Below, piece by piece: positions 52,210 to 56,054 of a DNA stretch of 56,054 nt (its first letter is position 1; every line of letters starts with the position of its first letter). Source of the DNA: Lachnospiraceae bacterium. GTDB taxonomy: Bacteria; Bacillota; Clostridia; Lachnospirales; Lachnospiraceae. Under the pieces are notes generated by a model. It was given only the letters and a program-made list of their open reading frames with translations. It had not been told where the DNA came from and did no database searches. The stretch spans positions 1 through 56,054 of the forward strand of contig JABZIZ010000016.1 of assembly GCA_015258065.1 (NCBI GenBank), written 5' to 3'. The translations under genes and the position numbers were made by a program.

Positions 52210-52710
52210 GGCTATCGTTGGCTTGGAGTAAGATATCACTTAAGAGCTTATAAGAAAATCGGATATGAAATATGCAATAATGTTATTGTCGAAAAACAGA
52301 ATACCAATGCTATTTTTGATATAGATAGCTATGAAAAAGATCTGCTGGAGGCTAATAAGGAAATTATTATTTCCAGCCCCGGATTAAATCACGCCAAGGT
52401 GGATACTTTTGTAAGACTTTTAAAACAGAGACAGGAAGATGGAGTTAGGATTACGGTAATAACCCTTAATCCGGAGGGATATCCGGAAGAAAAAATTGAG
52501 GATACAAAAAGACTTGTAGAGATACTTAAAAATTGCGGTGCCAACATTAAGCTTCAGGAGCATATGCATGAACATTTCGCTATCATAGACGAAGAGATAG
52601 TATGGTATGGAAGTATGAATTTTCTATCACGAGCGAAGGTGGATGATAATCTTATGCGTGTAAAAAGTAAAGATGTAGCGCAGGAATTATTGGAAATAAG
52701 CTTTGGATAA
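52210..52710 (+). pseudogene. PLD-domain remnant of a helicase-type protein (5' truncated)
   Basis: The frame is open from 52210 right after a stop at 52207 and has no proper start. It reads NKEIIISSPGLNHAKVDTF and TVITLNPEGYPEEKIEDTKR, then HEHFAIIDEEIVWYGSMNFL, the HxK/D-like phospholipase D element that ends some long DEAD-box helicases and DNA-repair proteins of Lachnospiraceae. The helicase part is missing. A GTG at 52399 could start a 103-residue stub. AT-rich sequence begins just here, 27 bp after rlmD. Confidence 0.75.
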
Positions 52711-52766
52711 GAAATATGCTAAGCTTCTATGCTACGTTCCTGATTCAGGACGCACTGCGTCCTAAA

Positions 52767-52847
52767 TCAAGCTGGGCTCATTATCGAACCCTAATGAAAA
52801 TTCCTGATGAAAAAGATCTTGAGTTTTACATGGAGGCGAAGAATTAA
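52767..52847 (+). pseudogene. Possible fragment of a DUF1016/YhcG-type protein
   Basis: An internal stretch reads SSWAHYRTLMKIPDEKDLEF, close to the conserved SWxHYRxLM part of DUF1016 nuclease-like proteins. It ends in a stop 26 codons later and has no start. Only this small piece is visible. Confidence 0.3.
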
Positions 52848-52951
52848 AGAATTATATGGAAACGATGTCATATAGTAGAAAAATGTCAATTGTTATGAAA
52901 ATCAGGAATTAAAAGCCTATTGATTATCCATAGCTTGGGAAATTTATCTGC

Positions 52952-52980
52952 TTGACAATATAGGATAAAAACTATATTAT
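52952..52980 (+). promoter_or_regulatory. Promoter of the toxin-antitoxin pair
   Basis: TTGACA at 52952 and TATTAT at 52975 with a 17-bp spacer, ending 17 bp before the toxin ATG. TATTAGGAG supplies the ribosome site. Confidence 0.75.
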
Positions 52981-52997
52981 TTTATTAGGAGTTTGGA

Positions 52998-53357
52998 ATG
53001 AAGTTTGAAGTAGAATTTTATGAGACAAAAAATGGGATTCAACCGGCGAGGGAATTTATTCTTTTACAGGAAAAAAGATTTATTGCTAAAACCCTAGAAA
53101 TGATACAACTTTTACAAGATAACGGATACCAATTACGTGAACCTTATTCAAAAGCTCTAGAAAATGGTATCTTTGAATTGCGAATAAAATTGGGAAATAA
53201 TATTTCAAGGATTATGTATTTCTTTTATGTAGATCAACATATCATTCTTACAAATGGTTTCATTAAAAAGACACAAAAGACTCCTCGAAATGAAATTGAG
53301 AAAGCAAAAAAATATCGGGCAGATTATATGGATAGAAAGGAATCGTACAATGAGTAG
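52998..53357 (+). CDS. HigB/RelE-superfamily toxin (Gp49-like)
   Basis: A 119-residue basic protein of the RelE/HigB-like (DUF891, phage Gp49-like) family: KFEVEFYETKNGIQPAREFI, PYSKALENGIFELRIKLGNN, ISRIMYFFY and GFIKKTQKTPRNEIEKA match. Such toxins cut mRNA on the ribosome. It overlaps the antitoxin by 8 bp; toxin-first order is typical of HigBA. Confidence 0.88.
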   Translation: MKFEVEFYETKNGIQPAREFILLQEKRFIAKTLEMIQLLQDNGYQLREPYSKALENGIFELRIKLGNNISRIMYFFYVDQHIILTNGFIKKTQKTPRNEIEKAKKYRADYMDRKESYNE

Positions 53358-53649
53358 AAAGTTTGATGATTTTCTTCAGGAACAACTTCAGGATCCTGAA
53401 ATTCGAAAAGAATATGAAGCTCTTCAGCCGGAACATACAGTTATTCAGGCTATGATTGATGCCAGAAAGAAATCCGGAATGACACAAAAAGAGCTTGCAG
53501 AGATAACCGGTATTGCACAAGGAGATATTAGCAAACTGGAACGTGGTAGTGCCAATCCATCTATTAGGACGCTTCAGCGCTTGGCAAAAGGAATGGGAAT
53601 GATTCTTAAGATTGAATTCACTCCGGAGCAGGTATCGGCAGTGAAATAG
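53350..53649 (+). CDS. HigA-type antitoxin (XRE helix-turn-helix)
   Basis: A 99-residue protein with an XRE helix-turn-helix (MTQKELAEITGIAQGDISKL, ERGSANPSIRTLQRLAKGMG). It should bind and neutralise the toxin and repress the operon. Its ATG lies inside the toxin's last codons. Confidence 0.88.
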   Translation: MSRKFDDFLQEQLQDPEIRKEYEALQPEHTVIQAMIDARKKSGMTQKELAEITGIAQGDISKLERGSANPSIRTLQRLAKGMGMILKIEFTPEQVSAVK

Positions 53650-53665
53650 TTTTCAGGATATGTGA

Positions 53666-53730
53666 AAGACAGAAATTTTCTTGGAATAGACAGTTTGAAT
53701 GTTGCAAGAAATTTCTGTCTTAACTTTTAT
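53666..53730 (+). terminator. Terminator after the toxin-antitoxin pair
   Basis: AAGACAGAAATTTTCTTG and CAAGAAATTTCTGTCTT form a 17-bp stem with one bulged base and a 21-base loop, followed by T-rich sequence (AACTTTTATT). Confidence 0.7.
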
Positions 53731-53790
53731 TATCAGTTGTTATCTATTGTTTACCAATGAGGGTAGCTTTACTTGAAGATATAACACTGG

Positions 53791-54814
53791 ATGAAGGCGG
53801 AGACGCTGCTCTATGTGGCACTGATTGGATATATCCACTATGAAGCGCCGGAGAACGAGCAGAACTTCGCAACGCTCCTTGAAATGCTGAACAGCATGGA
53901 TGTGCGGAAGGATGATGAAGAGTATCAGAATCCGGTAGACATGATGTTTGAGGCACTGAAGAAAAAGAACTCGAACCACTTTGCGGTAAGGCAATATGTC
54001 AAGTTCAAGATGGCTGCCGGCAAAACCTTAAAATCCATACTCGTGAGCTGCGGAGCCCGTCTTGCACCCTTTGATATTCAGGAAACTCGTGACATCACGA
54101 TGTATGAAGAACTGGAGCTGGGAGACAGAAAGACGGCGTTGTTTCTGCTGATGTCGGATGCGGATTCCACGTTCAATTTCCTGATCAGCATGATCTATAC
54201 GCAACTGTTCAATCTGCTGTGTGAGAAAGCGGATGACGTGTACAGCGGAAGACTTCCGGTGCATGTGCGCTGTCTGATCGACGAGTGCGCGAACATCGGT
54301 CAGATTCCGAATCTGGAGAAGCTGGTGGCGACGATCCGCAGCCGTGAGATCAGCGCCTGCTTGGTGCTTCAGGCGAAGTCCCAGCTGAAAGCGATTTACA
54401 AGGATAACGCCTATACCATTGTGGGCAATATGGATTCGCATATTTTTCTTGGCGGCAGCGAGCCTACTACCCTGAAAGATCTGAATCAGGCACTCGGCAA
54501 GGAAACGACACCTACAACACCGGCGAGAGCAGGGGCAGAGAGCAGTCCCACTCGCTAAATGATCAAAAATTAGGCCGTGATTTGTATCTGTCGATGAGCT
54601 TGCGGTTCTGGACGGCAGTAAATGCATCCTGCAGCTGCGTGGTGTAAGACCGTTTCTTTCCGAGAAATATGACCTTACCAAGCATCCTAACTACCATCTG
54701 ACTTTCGATGCGGACAAGAAGAACACTTTCTATATCGAAAAATTTCTGTCCCGGAAGCCGACACTTCATTCGAAAGACCAGTACACGGTGGTCAAGCCGG
54801 ATGAAGCGAACTGA
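53791..54814 (+). pseudogene. VirD4/TraG-type conjugative coupling protein, C-terminal part, frameshifted
   Basis: The C-terminal half of a type IV coupling protein from an integrative conjugative element. TLLYVALIGYIHYEAPENEQ, CLIDECANIGQIPNLEKLVA (Walker B) and IFLGGSEPTTLKDLNQALG are nearly identical to the family. The N-terminal Walker A half is missing and the frame is closed at 53782. It shifts frame near 54510 (apparent 4-bp loss within GKET-TYNTG) and near 54587, then continues to FDADKKNTFYIEKFLS and stops at 54814. GC content is higher than in the flanking AT-rich segments. Confidence 0.88.
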
Positions 54815-55133
54815 CAACTGAATATGGCTCCCGTTCCGGCAGCGAAGAGCGCAGCCGGATATGTTCCGCCCTCTGTTTCAAAAAGCAGGGGGCTTTCTTT
54901 GTGCCGGTAAGGAGTCGGCAGGGCTTATGGATTCCACAAGCTACCGGCGAGGGCTCCCGACAGATAAGCCCACCCTGCACAGCGTAGGAGAAGCAGACAA
55001 CTACCACGACAGACAACAGCACAGCAGCTGCATTTACAACAAAAGCAAGAATGGAGGATAGAAACCTAGGGACGCCGGATACCGTTGGCAGCTGCTGGAA
55101 GTCACCAATCCCGCTTGGGTTTCAAAAATCAAT
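54815..55133 (+). other. Gap between the VirD4 remnant and the Maff-2 stub
   Basis: No intact gene. The sequence is GC-rich and coding-like in composition and ends with a ribosome-site-like GGAGG at about 55052. It looks like decayed ICE backbone. Confidence 0.5.
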
Positions 55134-55274
55134 ATGGCTTTTTTCAACAGCGCAGTAACCGTACTTCGGACCCTCGTGATCGCACTTGGCGCAGGCCTTG
55201 GCATCTGGGGCGCAATCAACCTTCTGGAGGGGTATGGCAACGACAATCCGGGCGCAAATGCTCATGTACGGTAA
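55134..55274 (+). pseudogene. Maff-2 family protein stub (3' truncated)
   Basis: The 46-residue reading MAFFNSAVTVLRTLVIALGA then GLGIWGAINLLEGYGNDNPG is the start of Maff-2, a small membrane protein that follows VirD4 in Firmicutes ICEs. Family members are about 70 residues with a second hydrophobic segment; here the sequence leaves the family after NPGA and stops. This marks a recombination junction with the tetracycline-resistance segment. Confidence 0.85.
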
Positions 55275-55504
55275 GGAAGCAAGCAACCGAAAACAAGAGA
55301 TAGACCGCCAGCACTACACTATTCCGAACCAAAGACCAAAAGATAAGCATTGTGGGAAAATCTAAACTTTTGGATTTTCCTACAATGCCGACTACGGCGG
55401 AATCCTTCCCACTCCTTATATCTTTATTTCCGTATACATTGAATTTGTATTTAGTAAATGCTATAATGTCCCTATTCAAATTATAAATGTGTTGAATTAG
55501 TTAC
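55275..55504 (+). other. Gap between the ICE remnant and the tet-linked segment
   Basis: No gene is visible. GTGGGAAAATC and GATTTTCCTAC (about 55350-55382) form an 11-bp hairpin without a clear T-run. Base composition falls towards AT-rich from about 55430. Confidence 0.5.
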
Positions 55505-55747
55505 ATGTACATATTTTTTGTGCCGCATAAATACCCTGTTGAGGTTGTCGTTCTTTGTCCAGATGTGGAAACAATAAAAGGAAGGGAACGATACAGGGAG
55601 AAAACAGGCTATTCCGGCTTTACGGTTGAAACCTTATACGATACATTTATGCAGACAACACCACGGATCGGCTTTTGGCTGGACAATTCCAACCAAACAC
55701 CACAGCAGACAGCAGAAACCATTCTGAACGCCAGAAAGTCGGTATGA
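55505..55747 (+). CDS. Short protein, probable kinase or ATPase fragment
   Basis: An 80-residue protein read from ATG 55505. VPHKYPVEVVVLCPDVETIK, GRERYREKTGYSGFTVETLY and TPRIGFWLDNSNQTPQQTAE resemble the C-terminal lid part of small P-loop kinases/phosphotransferases, without a P-loop. It probably is the tail of a longer protein. It lies directly upstream of the tet leader. Confidence 0.5.
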   Translation: MYIFFVPHKYPVEVVVLCPDVETIKGRERYREKTGYSGFTVETLYDTFMQTTPRIGFWLDNSNQTPQQTAETILNARKSV

Positions 55748-55786
55748 TTGTTACATATAAGGGGAAGAAAAATTTCTTTTAGGTAC

Positions 55787-55815
55787 TTTCTTTCCTAAAA
55801 CTAATGTGATATAAT
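55787..55815 (+). promoter_or_regulatory. Promoter of the tetracycline-resistance leader
   Basis: TATAAT at 55810 with TTTCTT 17 bp before it. The block CTAATGTGATATAATAGCAT is the same as that in front of tet(O)/tet(M)-type genes as I know them. Confidence 0.8.
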
Positions 55816-55844
55816 AGCATCATTCCAAAAAAGGAGTAAAAAAT

Positions 55845-55868
55845 ATGCGGCAAGGTATTCTTAAATAA
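55845..55868 (+). CDS. tet leader peptide, first (7 residues)
   Basis: MRQGILK followed by TAA, after AAAAAAGGAG. The same peptide starts the leader of tet(M)- and tet(O)-type genes. Its coding bases (AAGGTATTCTTAAAT) are complementary to ATTTAAGAATACTTTT at about 55940, so ribosome movement here can change the RNA fold. Confidence 0.85.
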   Translation: MRQGILK

Positions 55869-56054
55869 AACTATAATCAAATAGTGGGAACAAAGGATTA
55901 TGATAGTCCCTTTTGTGGGGGCTTGGTTTTTTGTACCCAATTTAAGAATACTTTTGCCTTATCAATTTTGACATATCCGAAAAACAGCAATCACAAACAG
56001 GTGTATGCTGTATATGTGTATGTCCGCAAATTATAATCCCCAGTGGTAAAAGTA
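55869..56054 (+). promoter_or_regulatory. Attenuator leader of a ribosomal-protection tet gene
   Basis: The stretch holds a stem near 55888-55935 (ACAAAGG with CCTTTTGT) followed by TTTTTT, then the arm that pairs with the first leader peptide, then the second leader reading frame. The left half of the final terminator stem (CCCCAGTGGTAAAAGTA) reaches the last base of the window; its partner lies outside. The layout is that of tet(O)/tet(W)/tet(32) leaders, which let transcription go on when tetracycline slows ribosomes. Confidence 0.85.
56005..56049 (+). CDS. tet leader peptide, second (14 residues)
   Basis: MLYMCMSANYNPQW then TAA at 56047. It overlaps the start of the last terminator stem and matches the position of the short reading frame upstream of tet(O)/tet(W). 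Confidence 0.75.
   Translation: MLYMCMSANYNPQW

Noticed and set aside
54028..54681. A 217-codon minus-strand frame opposite the VirD4 remnant
   Set aside because: The plus strand matches VirD4 closely; the minus frame has no recognisable protein.
1..56054. CRISPR arrays, rRNA genes, IS elements, prophage
   Set aside because: No regularly spaced repeat-spacer pattern, no rRNA signature, no transposase or integrase and no phage structural genes were seen.

Overview
The window looks like the chromosome of a low-GC Gram-positive anaerobe of the class Clostridia, most likely a Lachnospiraceae-type oral or gut bacterium. Signs are an anaerobic ribonucleotide reductase with a radical-SAM activase, a FabK-type fatty acid operon, DUF438/DUF1858, DUF3793, DUF2325 and DUF6110 proteins, lipoprotein signal peptides, strong AGGAGG ribosome binding sites and several tandem overlapping operons. 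Family names below come from reading the protein sequences, not from a database search.

Layout. (1) 1-7.9 kb: the end of a glycosyltransferase, then an oligopeptide ABC transporter operon (binding protein, two permeases, two ATPases) with a transglutaminase-like protein. (2) 8.0-9.9 kb, minus strand: a membrane protein, a DtxR-type regulator and a Nudix hydrolase. (3) 10.1-16 kb: a DUF438/hemerythrin/PAS protein, enolase with a ZIP metal transporter, then on the minus strand a DUF3783 protein, a SemiSWEET and an Asp/Glu-racemase-like protein. (4) 16.1-20.7 kb: flavodoxin, DUF3793, DUF2325, a second DtxR regulator, a DUF6110 protein and an unusual heavy-metal P-type ATPase. (5) 20.9-36.7 kb: a DUF4418/FtsX/ATPase module, then a long, tightly packed iron operon: FTR1 permease, P19-like lipoprotein, DUF2318 membrane protein, two FtsX permeases, LolD-like ATPase, FMN-binding lipoprotein, an unknown anchored protein, a cytochrome-b-like membrane protein, fumarate-reductase-like flavoprotein and iron-sulfur subunits, a transglutaminase-like protein and a MalY/PatB aminotransferase. 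(6) 36.8-41.4 kb: nrdG-nrdD behind a probable NrdR-controlled promoter, and an SPFH/zinc-ribbon protein. (7) 41.5-50.5 kb: tRNA-Glu, a VOC protein and the minus-strand fatty acid operon acpP-accD-accA-fabH-fabK-fabD-fabG-fabF-fabZ-marR. (8) 50.7-52.2 kb: an RlmD-type rRNA methyltransferase. (9) 52.2-56.05 kb: a decayed, mosaic mobile region with a truncated PLD protein, a HigBA-type toxin-antitoxin pair, a frameshifted VirD4 coupling protein, a Maff-2 stub and, at the very end, the promoter and attenuator leader of a ribosomal-protection tetracycline resistance gene of the tet(O)/tet(W)/tet(32) type. The gene itself lies beyond the edge.

The strongest candidate for something new is the fusion, in one apparent transcription unit, of the known FTR1-P19-DUF2318-FtsX-FtsX-LolD iron-uptake module with a fumarate-reductase-like redox module whose flavoprotein lacks the histidine that normally binds FAD covalently. 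A shared palindromic motif (AGTTA-N7-CTAAT) before both flavodoxin and FTR1 suggests joint metal control by one of the two DtxR-type regulators. A second theme is a set of short tandem repeats (periods 15, 17, 30, 30 and 33 bp) both inside genes and between them.
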